DNA from: a bacterium BMS3Bbin14
GTDB lineage: Bacteria > Desulfobacterota > Desulfobulbia > Desulfobulbales > Desulfobulbaceae
Direction of reading: 5' to 3'
Length of the DNA stretch: 64,000 nucleotides
NCBI GenBank assembly: GCA_002897615.1
Contig: BDTX01000030.1
Location: 26,877-90,876, forward strand
Position 1 is the stretch's first letter. Each line of letters starts with the position of its first letter. A program made the translations under genes and the position numbers. The notes below the pieces were generated by a model. That model ran no database searches. It was not told the origin of the DNA and worked only from the letters and a program-made list of their open reading frames with translations. Positions 55,670 through 63,827 of this stretch are shown here, one piece after another.

Positions 55670-55783
55670 TTACGGTCGGAGGACATAGTTATGCCCTGAA
55701 CCATTCTTTGTCAAGACCAGCCATGAGTTTCCGGACATATTGTCGGACAATATGTACCACTCTACAGGATGATCATCAAACAT
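55670..55783 (-). CDS. Possible 37-residue small protein
   Basis: A short frame MFDDHPVEWYILSDNM...LRP with a very good ribosome site, GGGAGG 8 bases before ATG 55783. Its stop is 18 bases before the cysteine-rich gene. The composition (W, Y, charged turns) looks like a folded peptide more than noise. No family known. An inverted repeat (55735-55755) lies within it. Confidence 0.45.
   Translation of the reverse strand: MFDDHPVEWYILSDNMSGNSWLVLTKNGSGHNYVLRP
55735..55755. promoter_or_regulatory. Perfect 10-bp inverted repeat with one central base
   Basis: ACATATTGTC, then G, then GACAATATGT. It looks like a dimeric operator. It lies inside the possible 37-residue frame upstream of the hisI-hisG genes and about 250 bases before metY. 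Confidence 0.4.
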
Positions 55784-56004
55784 TTCAGTTACCTCCCAAG
55801 GAACCGGCCAAGAAAAAAATAACCGCAGCCGGGTCACGATCAAGCCCGGTGAACGATTCGCCAACAAAATCCGAATGATGCCGTTTCCCCCTGGAAAAAA
55901 ACAACCCTTCCTGTTGTTATTCTTGGACAAATAGAATAAAATAAACTCTCACTGCTGACCACATCTATCGTCCACTCAACCGATTACCAGATAGAGGAAA
56001 AATT

Positions 56005-57348
56005 ATGTCCTGGAAACCTGAAACCCTGGCCCTGCATGCCGGCCATACACCAGATACCGCCACCCGGAGCCGGGCGGTTCCCATTTATCAAACGACAAGC
56101 TTTGTCTTTTCTGATACCGAGGATGCCGCGAGCCTGTTCAGCCTGAAACCAGAAGTCTGGGCGCCGCGGCTCAATCTCGACCAGGAGGGGCTGCGGCCGA
56201 CGGACTTCGCCCCCGAGGCCACCGGCAACATTTATACCAGGATCATGAATCCAACCACCGATGTGCTGGAAAAACGAATGATGTACCTGGAAGGCGGAGT
56301 CGGCGCCCTGGCCACCAGCTCCGGTTCGGCGGCCATTACCTATGCCCTTCTCAACATCTGCCGGGCCGGCGACGAGGTGGTTTCTGCGTCAAGCCTCTAT
56401 GGCGGCACCCATAACCTCTTGTGTCACACCCTGCCCCAGTACGGCATTCAGACCACCTTTGTCGACGCCGCCAGGCCGGAGAGCTTTGCCGGTGCCATCA
56501 CCGGAAAAACCAAATGCGTGTTCGTCGAAACCATCGGCAATCCCCGTCTGGACACGCCTGATCTGAGAAAAATCGCCGCCATCGCCCACCAGGCCGGGCT
56601 CCCCCTTATTGTTGACAATACCGTGCCGACCCCGATCCTCTGTCGGCCCTTTGATTTCGGTGCCGATATTGTCGTCCACTCTCTGACTAAGTTCTGCGGC
56701 GGCCACGGCAACAGTATCGGCGGCATTCTTGTCGACAGCGGCAACTTCGACTGGACCGCCTCGGACAAATTCCCCATGATGACCGAGCCGGACCCCTCCT
56801 ACGGCGGCGTGGTCTGGAGCCAGGCGGTCGGCAAGGGCGCCTATATCATCCGGGCCCGGACCATCCTGCTCCGCGATACCGGCGCCTGCCTGTCGCCGTT
56901 TAACAGCTTTCTCATCATCCAGGGCCTTGAAACCCTGCACCTGCGGATGGAGAGGCACTGCCAGAACGCCATGACCGTAGCCCGTTTTCTGGAAAATCAC
57001 GCCAAGGTCGACTGGGTCCTCTACCCCGGTCTCGCCAGCCATCCCACCCATGACCTGGCCGCGGAATATCTCAACAACGGCTTCGGCGCCCTGGTCGGTT
57101 TCGGCATCAAGGGGGGGCTGGAAGCAGGCAAAACCTTTATCAACAGTCTCAAGCTCTTCAGTCATCTGGCCAACATCGGCGATTCCAAAAGCCTGGCCAT
57201 CCACCCGGCCTCCACGACCCATTCCCAACTGACCCCCGAGGAACAGCTGGCCGCCGGAGTCAGCCCTGATTTTGTCCGGCTGTCGGTAGGGCTGGAACAT
57301 ATCGACGACATTGTTGCCGACCTTGACATGGCCCTGGCCTTAGCCTGA
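56005..57348 (+). CDS. metY: O-acetylhomoserine aminocarboxypropyltransferase (homocysteine synthase)
   Basis: A 447-residue pyridoxal-phosphate enzyme that makes homocysteine from O-acetylhomoserine and sulfide. Marks: [62 protein letters not shown] and the cofactor K229 in [16 protein letters not shown]. Between SLFSL and GNIYTR (about residues 48-73) lies an extra stretch of about 26 residues not in the usual family layout. Ribosome site AGAGG. mazG follows after 41 bases. Confidence 0.93.
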   Translation: MSWKPETLALHAGHTPDTATRSRAVPIYQTTSFVFSDTEDAASLFSLKPEVWAPRLNLDQEGLRPTDFAPEATGNIYTRIMNPTTDVLEKRMMYLEGGVGALATSSGSAAITYALLNICRAGDEVVSASSLYGGTHNLLCHTLPQYGIQTTFVDAARPESFAGAITGKTKCVFVETIGNPRLDTPDLRKIAAIAHQAGLPLIVDNTVPTPILCRPFDFGADIVVHSLTKFCGGHGNSIGGILVDSGNFDWTASDKFPMMTEPDPSYGGVVWSQAVGKGAYIIRARTILLRDTGACLSPFNSFLIIQGLETLHLRMERHCQNAMTVARFLENHAKVDWVLYPGLASHPTHDLAAEYLNNGFGALVGFGIKGGLEAGKTFINSLKLFSHLANIGDSKSLAIHPASTTHSQLTPEEQLAAGVSPDFVRLSVGLEHIDDIVADLDMALALA

Positions 57349-57389
57349 GCCGACGCCAGGGTTGGCCGACAAGCCACAGGAGAACGGCA

Positions 57390-57815
57390 ATGCCCTCAGC
57401 CAATAACCAGAAGGAATTAACACGATTGCTTGATACCGTTGCCAGACTGCGCGGCGATGACGGCTGCCCATGGGACCGCAGGCAGACACCGGCAAGCATC
57501 AAAAAATATCTCCTCGAAGAAACCAGGGAGCTGGCCGAGGCCATTGACAGCTCCGCCCCCGAACATATACGGGAAGAAATAGGTGATCTCTTTTTTATCC
57601 TGACCATGCTGACCACCATGTATGAGGAGCAAGGCCATTTTGGCATTGATGAGGCCCTGGCCGGCATAACCGAGAAAATGGTCCGCCGTCATCCCCATGT
57701 TTTCGCTGGCACGAAAACCGGCACGGACCAGGAACTCCGGCGGCAGTGGGAAAAAATCAAGGCCGGGGAAAAGGCGAATCAGACATCGACCAGAACGACC
57801 TCTTCGCAACCGTAG
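57390..57815 (+). CDS. mazG: MazG-family nucleotide pyrophosphohydrolase, single domain
   Basis: A 141-residue protein with one MazG domain: LRGDDGCPWDRRQTPASIKKYLLEETRELAEAI holds the E-E-x-x-E metal helix, and IREEIGDLFFILTML the second EExxD helix. It hydrolyses nucleoside triphosphates or related alarmones. E. coli MazG has two such domains, so this is the short type. Ribosome site AGGAG; same strand as metY. Confidence 0.88.
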   Translation: MPSANNQKELTRLLDTVARLRGDDGCPWDRRQTPASIKKYLLEETRELAEAIDSSAPEHIREEIGDLFFILTMLTTMYEEQGHFGIDEALAGITEKMVRRHPHVFAGTKTGTDQELRRQWEKIKAGEKANQTSTRTTSSQP

Positions 57816-57830
57816 TTCCCAGACCGCGGA

Positions 57831-58469
57831 TTACCCCACAAGCACAAAAGCACCCTTCAGTCCCTCAATCACCATCTGCGTCCCGATTACGGCAAGGATC
57901 AAGCCCATCATTCGAGTTATTGCTCCCAAAGCGCTGGTTCCGATAAAGGTAACGAACTTCTCTCCGAAGACAAAAAATGCGTACGTTATGACACAAAGAA
58001 CAGCAAAGGTAACGATCGTCACGACCATATCACTAAGACCGCCGCGCGCCGAGAAATTCATCGCCGTTGCGATCGTGCCCGGACCTGCGAGTATCGGCAT
58101 CGCCAATGGAGATATTGCGACACTGAGCTCCGCCTCCCGGTGCTTCGGCCCGTCCTCTTCGCTTGGCTGATGAATGCTTGAGGAATGGCCCTGCAGCATA
58201 TGGAAGCCGATCAGAAAAACTATCAGACCGCCGGTAATCCGAAAGGCGGGCAGAGAGATGCCGAACAGCTCGAAGATGACCTTGCCCGCAACGGAAAAAA
58301 CAGCAACAATCAGGAATGCCAGCAACAGCGACCTGAATGCCACGACCGCAGCCGTCTGTTCATCATCGTCACCGGTGAGGCCGAGAAAAATAGGGACATT
58401 GGCGATGGGGTTCATTATGGCGAAAAAACCCATAAATACGGTCAGTACGTGCATTAGAATGCTTTCCAT
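57831..58469 (-). CDS. MarC-family inner-membrane protein
   Basis: A 212-residue membrane protein with six predicted helices. Marks: FMGFFAIMNPIANVPIFLGLT, ITGGLIVFLIGFHMLQG, SPLAMPILAGPGTIATAM and ITRMMGLILAVIGTQMVIEGLKG. The transport function of the family is not settled. Start ATG 58469 is behind AAGGAG. It converges with mazG, 15 bases apart. Confidence 0.9.
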   Translation of the reverse strand: MESILMHVLTVFMGFFAIMNPIANVPIFLGLTGDDDEQTAAVVAFRSLLLAFLIVAVFSVAGKVIFELFGISLPAFRITGGLIVFLIGFHMLQGHSSSIHQPSEEDGPKHREAELSVAISPLAMPILAGPGTIATAMNFSARGGLSDMVVTIVTFAVLCVITYAFFVFGEKFVTFIGTSALGAITRMMGLILAVIGTQMVIEGLKGAFVLVG

Positions 58470-58576
58470 TTTTTGTCCGACTCCTTTACAGTGTGTGACG
58501 GCAACCGGCCCCATGGGACCGGAAATCTCTCCCGAGTCATACGGCCCCTATTGCCCGGACCGATGGCTGACTACTA

Positions 58577-58675
58577 CCTGGATCCGTGACGGCTTGATCA
58601 ACATCGTTGCCGCCTCGAAGGTCTCGCAGGCTCGCTATCTGCATCCGCACCTTCTCGAACGCTCACGGATTCAGC
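58577..58675 (-). repeat. R1 repeat, internal deletion derivative of 99 bp (copy G)
   Basis: It keeps both ends (CCTGGATCCGTGACGG left, GAACGCTCACGGATTCAG right) and the 23-bp insertion, but lacks about 145 internal bases. Flanks TACTA and AACTA agree in four of five bases, so this short form may itself have moved. Confidence 0.8.
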
Positions 58676-58731
58676 AACTATCCTCACAACATCCTATTTC
58701 TTCCGTCACCTTGCAACATTAATATGTACCG

Positions 58732-58759
58732 GGCCTTGCGGTTCAAGCAAGGCCTTTTT
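58732..58759 (+). terminator. Rho-independent terminator without an upstream gene
   Basis: GGCCTTGC (58732-58739) and GCAAGGCC (58747-58754) form a perfect 8-bp stem with a 7-base loop, followed by TTTTT. On the plus strand no gene ends nearby (mazG stops over 900 bases earlier), so it marks a lost gene or a short RNA. Confidence 0.65.
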
Positions 58760-59005
58760 CGTCGATCCTTTTCACCGGCATGGACAGCAGGAAGGTCGCA
58801 TTGCCTGCTTGAGCATGTTATTCAGTCGCGTTAAGACAGAGCACGCGGCATTGTACTTCTCCTGCCCACAAATATATATTACGGTTTGTCAGCGAATATT
58901 AAAAGTTCCTCGCTGTTTTGAGCAGGTAATGCCGAATAACCCTGTAGCTATATAGTTTTTTTGCAAAAAAACATTTAGACAAAATTTCACCAAGGGAGAG
59001 GTTTA
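58760..59005. other. Gene-free stretch before the isochorismatase relic
   Basis: No gene, repeat or clear promoter is recognised here. Confidence 0.4.
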
Positions 59006-59113
59006 ATGTCAGACGTGTTAATTATCATTGATATCCAAAAAGACTATTTTCCCGGTGGCCGCATGGAGGTTGCCAACTCAGAGAATGCGGCTCAAGCGGC
59101 AGTAAGCTGGTAA
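59006..59113 (+). pseudogene. 5' relic of an isochorismatase-family cysteine hydrolase gene
   Basis: AGGGAGAGG lies 4 bases before ATG 59006. The 35 codons MSDVLIIIDIQKDYFPGGRM...AAVSW then stop at TAA. The first 25 residues match the start of isochorismatase/nicotinamidase-like hydrolases, where the Asp of DIQKDYF is catalytic; the remaining 150 residues or so are gone. The following bases to 59366 do not continue the family in any frame that I can see. Confidence 0.7.
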
Positions 59114-59366
59114 AATGTCAAGATAAGCACGATTCGACGCGCCAAGCACCCTTCACCATGTTAGGATTCGGGGAATTGAACGTATAAAAAATTTTCGAGA
59201 CGATAAGGAGTTATGTCCTCTGCGATCGGGCATGCTGCTCAAAAGTGGAAAATTTCCGGGTAGACCACCGGTCACCCGATAGCCCCCCCCCACAGACCCG
59301 GACGAGCACAAAACCTTTTTATCCATTTAGACATGCGCTATTTATTATCGGAGATACAGGAAAATC
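59114..59366. other. Decayed spacer after the relic
   Basis: It holds no gene. A run of nine C lies at about 59284-59292. This may be the scar of the event that removed the rest of the hydrolase gene. Confidence 0.35.
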
Positions 59367-59963
59367 ATGACCAAGATACTCGCGATTAATGGTTCATATC
59401 GGGATGGCGGGATTACCGATCAAGTGGTCGAGACTATGGCAGAGTCTCTGCATACAGCTGGAGCAGAGGTCGAAATTATCCTTCTACGTAACCATCCTGT
59501 CGAGTTTTGTCTTAATTGCCGAGAATGTACACAACAGCCAGGCAATATGCCGGGCGAGTGCGTACAGCATGACGGCATGCAGACATTGATCAATAAGATA
59601 GAAAAGAGTGATGGTTATATCCTCGCCTCGCCCACCAACTTCGGGTCAGTCACTGCGATTTTTAAGCGGTTTATGGAGAGACTGGTGGTTTATGCTTATT
59701 GGCCATGGAACATGAATGCTCCGCAGTTTCGCAAAGCGAATGACCCAAAGAAAAAAGCAGTGCTTATTTCCTCATGCGCAGCTCCAGGGGTTTTAGGCCG
59801 CTGGTTTTTCGGCACCCATAAACAACTCAAAACCACTGCGCACACTATTGGTGCCGGCACAGTTGGTACACTTTTTACGGGTTTAATTGCCAAAGAACCT
59901 CACCATAGGTTATCTGAACGGATACAGGCAAAAGCCAAAGCTTTGGCAGTAAAGTTGGTATAA
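59367..59963 (+). CDS. NAD(P)H-dependent FMN reductase / iron-sulfur flavoprotein-like
   Basis: A 198-residue flavodoxin-fold protein: ILAINGSYRDGGITDQVV (FMN phosphate loop), FCLNCRECTQQPGNMPGEC (C48, C51 and later cysteines, like the compact motif of iron-sulfur flavoproteins), and ILASPTNFGSVTAIFKRFMERL. Probably reduces a small molecule or metal; electron donor unknown. Ribosome site AGGAAAA. Single gene in the accessory end. Confidence 0.85.
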   Translation: MTKILAINGSYRDGGITDQVVETMAESLHTAGAEVEIILLRNHPVEFCLNCRECTQQPGNMPGECVQHDGMQTLINKIEKSDGYILASPTNFGSVTAIFKRFMERLVVYAYWPWNMNAPQFRKANDPKKKAVLISSCAAPGVLGRWFFGTHKQLKTTAHTIGAGTVGTLFTGLIAKEPHHRLSERIQAKAKALAVKLV

Positions 59964-60072
59964 GCTATAAACTCCTGTCGGGCAAAATAAAGCTGCGCGG
60001 CTTCACCCTGCAGCTTTATTTTGCCGGTAAAGTGAGGCGTTGGGGGGCAATAGGAGGCTGGAGGTGTACGCG

Positions 60073-60699
60073 ATGAACCAACAGAATGGACGAGAGCACG
60101 TCGTGAAGGAGTATTCCCTCCTCGCTCCGGAGTACGATACGAGGTGGTCATTCTACATTGAAGCGACAACTCGTGAGACGATAGCACGAGTGTCGCTGGC
60201 CCCAGGTGCGCGGCTGCTCGATGTTGGCTGCGGCACCGGCGCCCTTCTTGAGAAGCTCGCCCAAAACTTTCCCCAGACGACGCTGGTTGGTGTGGATCCC
60301 GTTCCGGAGATGCTGGCAGTCGCCCGTGGACGACTGTCGGCGAGTACCGAACTTGGTGGGGGCTGGGCGGAAGAACTGCCGTTCGCGGATGACAGTTTTG
60401 ACACGGTCGTCTCCTGTAACGCCTTTCACTACATCCGCCAGCCAGTCGAGGCGTTGCAGGAGATGACTCGTGTCCTCCGCCCAGGCGGTGAAATTATCAT
60501 AACGGACTGGTGCGATGATTATCTGGCGTGCCGCATTTGCGACTGGTATCTTCGCTGGTTCAGTCCGGCACACTTCAAGGTTTACCGAGAGCGGGAGTGC
60601 CTCCGATTGCTCCAGGAAGCCGGGCACCCCGAGGCGCATATCCAGCGTTACAAGATCAACTGGCTGTGGGGACTGATGACGGCCAAGGCTACGAAATAG
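60073..60699 (+). CDS. Class I SAM-dependent methyltransferase
   Basis: A 208-residue methyltransferase: motif I LLDVGCGTGALLEKLA, the acidic residue of VGVDPVPEM, LPFADDSFDTVVSCNAFHYI and VLRPGGEIIITDW (motif III). Substrate unknown; similar to UbiE/Methyltransf_11 proteins. Start ATG 60073 is behind GGAGGTG, better than the TTG at 60040. Confidence 0.88.
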   Translation: MNQQNGREHVVKEYSLLAPEYDTRWSFYIEATTRETIARVSLAPGARLLDVGCGTGALLEKLAQNFPQTTLVGVDPVPEMLAVARGRLSASTELGGGWAEELPFADDSFDTVVSCNAFHYIRQPVEALQEMTRVLRPGGEIIITDWCDDYLACRICDWYLRWFSPAHFKVYRERECLRLLQEAGHPEAHIQRYKINWLWGLMTAKATK

Positions 60700-60737
60700 C
60701 CGCCCAAGACGTTGCATCGGACGGACGTCATTGATTA

Positions 60738-61136
60738 TTACCGGGACAATAACGCTACTGCTTCTCGCTCATCAAACACTTCTTTTGCTGCAAAAAGGCC
60801 ATTTAGAGCAGCAGGAAAACCTGCATAAACAGCCATTTGTATCATAATCTCTATTATTTCTTGTTGTGTACAGCCTACATTTAACGCACCATGCACATGA
60901 ACTTTTAATTGAGGGCTGGCGGTTCCCATAGCTGTTAAAGCGGCAACTGTAGCAATTTCTCTGGACTTTAAGTCTAAGCCATCTCTGCCGTATACATCAC
61001 CAAATGGAAATTCGATCAATAAATCAGCAAAATCCGGTGCAATATCTTTTAATGCATTAATTACATTTTCCCCTGCTGCTCCATCGATTTCCTTTAGTTT
61101 GTCCCATCCCTTTTTATATCTTTCCGATTTCATCAT
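60738..61136 (-). CDS. Carboxymuconolactone decarboxylase (CMD) family protein
   Basis: A 132-residue protein of the AhpD-like CMD fold: [29 protein letters not shown], then [35 protein letters not shown]. It has one cysteine and the conserved HxHGALNxG, not the CxxC of AhpD, so the gamma-carboxymuconolactone decarboxylase type is closer; real substrate unknown. Start taken as ATG 61136, 5 bases after AAAGG. Convergent with the methyltransferase. Confidence 0.88.
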   Translation of the reverse strand: MMKSERYKKGWDKLKEIDGAAGENVINALKDIAPDFADLLIEFPFGDVYGRDGLDLKSREIATVAALTAMGTASPQLKVHVHGALNVGCTQQEIIEIMIQMAVYAGFPAALNGLFAAKEVFDEREAVALLSR

Positions 61137-61169
61137 ATTCACCTTTAATTCCTTGCGGTTATGACCAGT

Positions 61170-61198
61170 GATGCCCCTCCCGCAAGGCGGGAGGCATC
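61170..61198. repeat. GC-rich hairpin upstream of the CMD gene
   Basis: CCTCCCGC-AAG-GCGGGAGG forms a strong stem extended by GATGC/GCATC with a 2-base bulge. No T run follows. It may act in the CMD gene's leader or be a REP-like element. Confidence 0.45.
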
Positions 61199-61483
61199 AG
61201 GGAGCCGCCTAAGACAGGAATTTCCCCGAAAAAAGAAAATATTTATACGATTACAGTAAGATAAGCTGAGAATCCTGTAAGACCCAACAGGATTTGCTAT
61301 GAAATAAGGTGGCTACCAAAATAGATATTTTTCATTTACTTCACTTTTTTATTTTTGCCAACACTTTTTTCTCAAGCAGGGTCTTACTCAATCCTTCTAG
61401 CTAACCGCATGAAATAAAAAAAAATGATGCAGCTCGCGTCCAACGGGGAAATTCCTGTAAGAGGGGAGCAATGACGTGAGGAA
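61199..61483. other. Gene-free AT-rich stretch with a small hairpin
   Basis: AATCCTGT (61271-61278) pairs with ACAGGATT (61287-61294). Otherwise AT-rich with several T and A runs; no gene recognised. A small RNA ending at the terminator at 61484-61511 is possible but not shown. Confidence 0.35.
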
Positions 61484-61511
61484 AGCCCCGCCGGGGCTCT
61501 TAGCTTTTTTT
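61484..61511 (+). terminator. Rho-independent terminator
   Basis: AGCCCC-GCC-GGGGCT (61484-61498), then seven T at 61505-61511. On the plus strand no coding gene ends close by, so it would end a short transcript or an untranslated RNA. Confidence 0.55.
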
Positions 61512-61584
61512 ATTTGAACAAATTAAGTTGCTGTTTCTCTACCTTTTCCTGTTCGCGAATATATTGACAGGCGGGGCCAGGGAC

Positions 61585-61613
61585 TTGTCAATCACCGCCC
61601 GAGTTGCTATGAT
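61585..61613 (+). promoter_or_regulatory. Sigma-70 promoter of the patatin gene
   Basis: TTGTCA (61585-61590) and TATGAT (61608-61613) are 17 bases apart, each one base off consensus. Transcription should start near 61620, about 49 bases before the patatin ATG. ATTGACA and TGTCAAT just upstream form a spaced inverted repeat around the -35 box. Confidence 0.6.
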
Positions 61614-61668
61614 TAATTTACCTTTAAAAACGTTGCATTATCAATGCTATTAGGATAAAGGAGTGATC

Positions 61669-62691
61669 ATGTCATATAATTTCCGCAATTTAGTGTTCGA
61701 GGGCGGCGGCGTTAAAGGAATCGCATACCTCGGCGCACTTGAGGTCTTGGCCGAACGAGAGATTATCTCCGGAATAAAAAGAATTGGCGGGACCTCTGCC
61801 GGTGCGATAAATGCTATTCTCCTTGGCCTGGGATTTACCTCAAAAGAGACCAAGGATATATTGTGGTCACTTGACTTTAACGACTTTATGGATGATTCCT
61901 GGGGAATAGTCAGGGATACAGAGCGCCTTATAGATGAATTCGGCTGGTACAAAGGGGACTATTTCAGAGATTGGATTGGCAAGCTAATTAAAGAGAAAAC
62001 AGGAAACAGCGAATCAACCTTCGCAGATATTGAGGCCATGAAGGACAAGAGGAACTTTAAGTCCCTATATTTCATGGGTACAAACTTATCCACTTCCTTC
62101 TCAGAGGTCTTTTCAGCCGAACATACTCCAAGAATTTGCGTGGCCGACGCAGTTAGGATCTCCATGTCCATACCGTTATTTTTTGCCGCAAAGCGTAGCG
62201 TACGAGGGGATGTATATATTGATGGTGGCGTTCTTGCCAACTACCCTGTCAAACTGTTTGATCGAAAAAAATATCTAAGCTCAAAAAACTATACGGAAAC
62301 CAAGTATTACAAGGCAATAAACTCGCAGATTGCAAACTCGGAACGACCAATATCGAGTTACGTTTACAATAAAGAAACATTGGGTTTTAGACTTGACACG
62401 AAAGAAGAAATTGCCGTTTTCCGCGACCATGCCGAGCCTCCACACAAAAAAATAGACGATTTTTTTGGTTACACATGGGCTCTTGTCCATACGATATTAG
62501 AAGCCCAGCAAAGTGCGCATTTGCATAACGACGATTGGGCAAGGACAGTATATATCGATACTATAGGTGTCGACACAACTGATTTTGATTTGCCGGATTC
62601 AAAGAAAAAGGCATTAGTCAAATCGGGCAGGAAAGGTGCATTGGCATATTTCGAATGGTATGACAATGCCGATTCAATACCAAACAAATAA
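61669..62691 (+). CDS. Patatin-like phospholipase
   Basis: A 340-residue lipase of the patatin family. FEGGGVKGIAYLGAL is the oxyanion loop, GGTSAGAINA holds the nucleophile serine, and YIDGGVLANYP holds the catalytic aspartate. No signal peptide, so it acts in the cytoplasm or is moved by another route. The C-terminal 100 residues (HKKIDDFFGYTWALVHTILEAQQSAHLHNDD) match the extension seen in many bacterial members. Start ATG 61669 is 5 bases after AAGGAG; a GTG at 61663 is less likely. Confidence 0.92.
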   Translation: MSYNFRNLVFEGGGVKGIAYLGALEVLAEREIISGIKRIGGTSAGAINAILLGLGFTSKETKDILWSLDFNDFMDDSWGIVRDTERLIDEFGWYKGDYFRDWIGKLIKEKTGNSESTFADIEAMKDKRNFKSLYFMGTNLSTSFSEVFSAEHTPRICVADAVRISMSIPLFFAAKRSVRGDVYIDGGVLANYPVKLFDRKKYLSSKNYTETKYYKAINSQIANSERPISSYVYNKETLGFRLDTKEEIAVFRDHAEPPHKKIDDFFGYTWALVHTILEAQQSAHLHNDDWARTVYIDTIGVDTTDFDLPDSKKKALVKSGRKGALAYFEWYDNADSIPNK

Positions 62692-62775
62692 ACATCTTTT
62701 ATGCTTCCTATAGATCCAGCACTCGCGAGGTGTGCCGCCATACCACGGGTTTGCTACCGGCTGGAGAGGTATCAG

Positions 62776-63279
62776 ATGAAGACGTTAATCCATGCAATAA
62801 TGAGTATCCTGCTCATTACCCTGCTGTTCGGCGCAACGACTGCGGTTTGTGCGGAACCAATCAACGACGCCGCCGCGCTCTCCGGACTCAAGTCGGCCAA
62901 GGCAATATTCCTCGTCAACTCCACCGACCCGCGCAAGGTCGCCTACGTGTTGCGCCTGGTCGGCAAGACTGCGGCGAGCATGAGGCGACAGGGCGTGAAG
63001 ATCCATGTAGTGGTGGTCGTGGTCGGCCGGACGGTCGCCTTTCTGACCAAGGATAGGCGGGGAATATCCTACCAGGATCAACGGCCGGTGGCGGAGATCC
63101 AGAAAACAGTACGCAACCTGCGCAAGGCCGGTATCCGTACCGAGGCCTGCGGCGTGGCCCTACACGGAAGCGACATCGACCCCACGGCAGTAATTCCCTC
63201 TGTACACGTGGTCGGCAACGGGTTCATCTCTGCGATCGCCTACCAGCAGAAGGGCTACAGCCTGATACCAGTATACTGA
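62776..63279 (+). CDS. Exported DsrE/DsrF-like protein
   Basis: A 167-residue protein. Residues 1-26 (MKTLIHAIMSILLITLLFGA...) are a signal peptide ending AVCA. The mature part has a DsrE-like alpha/beta layout: KAIFLVNSTDPRKVAYVLRLVGKT, VKIHVVVVVVGRTVAFLTKD, IRTEACGVAL (the cysteine position used for sulfur transfer in DsrE/TusD), and a C-terminal GFISAIAYQQKGYSLIPVY. Probably periplasmic sulfur handling, inferred. Start ATG 62776 is behind GGAGAGG. It stops 3 bases before repeat R2. Confidence 0.75.
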   Translation: MKTLIHAIMSILLITLLFGATTAVCAEPINDAAALSGLKSAKAIFLVNSTDPRKVAYVLRLVGKTAASMRRQGVKIHVVVVVVGRTVAFLTKDRRGISYQDQRPVAEIQKTVRNLRKAGIRTEACGVALHGSDIDPTAVIPSVHVVGNGFISAIAYQQKGYSLIPVY

Positions 63280-63281
63280 CC

Positions 63282-63464
63282 GTAAACCGTCACAGGCACC
63301 CCATCTTCACGCGGTCACTCCCGCCCGCATAGAGGGACTACCGGAGTCTCCCTTCGGTCGCTTCCCTGCGAACGGAAGCGACTACGTAAATCTGTGGCAC
63401 CTGTGACGGTTTACAGGTTGGATGTAAGGAATAGCGCAGAGTTTCACACCCTGTGACCAGTTAC
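63282..63464 (+). repeat. R2 repeat, 183 bp (second copy)
   Basis: It is almost identical to 25117-25299, from GTAAACCGTCACAGG to TGACCAGTTAC. Its left flank is TACTGACC and its right flank is GGCAGATG, so there is no target duplication. On the right it is fused to R1 lacking its first 28 bases, which points to a deletion or recombination after insertion. Confidence 0.85.
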
Positions 63465-63658
63465 GGCAGATGCAAGGCGGCAACGAGGTTGATTATCCTG
63501 GTGTGTCATCAACGAGCTGTCAACGCCGCAGAGGCGCCGTTATCGGGCGCCCCGCAGGGCGGCGCGGTGAAGACCAGAAAATGAGTTTATCTGGCATATA
63601 ATGCAATAAATTCCACATATTGCCAGAAAAATTTATCTCAAGCCATCACGGATTTAGG
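63465..63658 (+). repeat. R1 repeat without its left end (copy H)
   Basis: It matches R1 from GCAGATGCAAGGCGG to ATCACGGATTTAGG. The left terminal repeat is missing, removed at the junction with R2. Several changes in the body suggest an old copy. Confidence 0.8.
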
Positions 63659-63669
63659 TTGAAGTAATC

Positions 63670-63821
63670 GTAACCGTTCACCAGAGGCAATAAATTACCC
63701 TCAACTCGTAACTGTAACCGTTCAGATGTGCCCCAGATTCGTTCGTTCCGCCCTCCGAGGTGTACTCCCTGTACCTGAGAAGGGCGAAACGGACAAAGAT
63801 GGGGTGCAGGTGAACGGTTAC
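63670..63821 (-). repeat. R3 repeat, 152 bp, reverse orientation, with 8-bp target duplication (copy 2)
   Basis: The same length as the copy at 46455 and inverted to it, from GTAACCGTTCACCAG to GTGAACGGTTAC. AAGTAATC lies at 63662-63669 and 63822-63829, a perfect 8-bp duplication. The right duplication overlaps the stop codon of the next gene. Confidence 0.9.
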
Positions 63822-63827
63822 AAGTAA

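Noticed and set aside
55931..56004. SAM riboswitch before metY
   Set aside because: The gap is only 74 bases and lacks the conserved SAM-binding core and a terminator stem.
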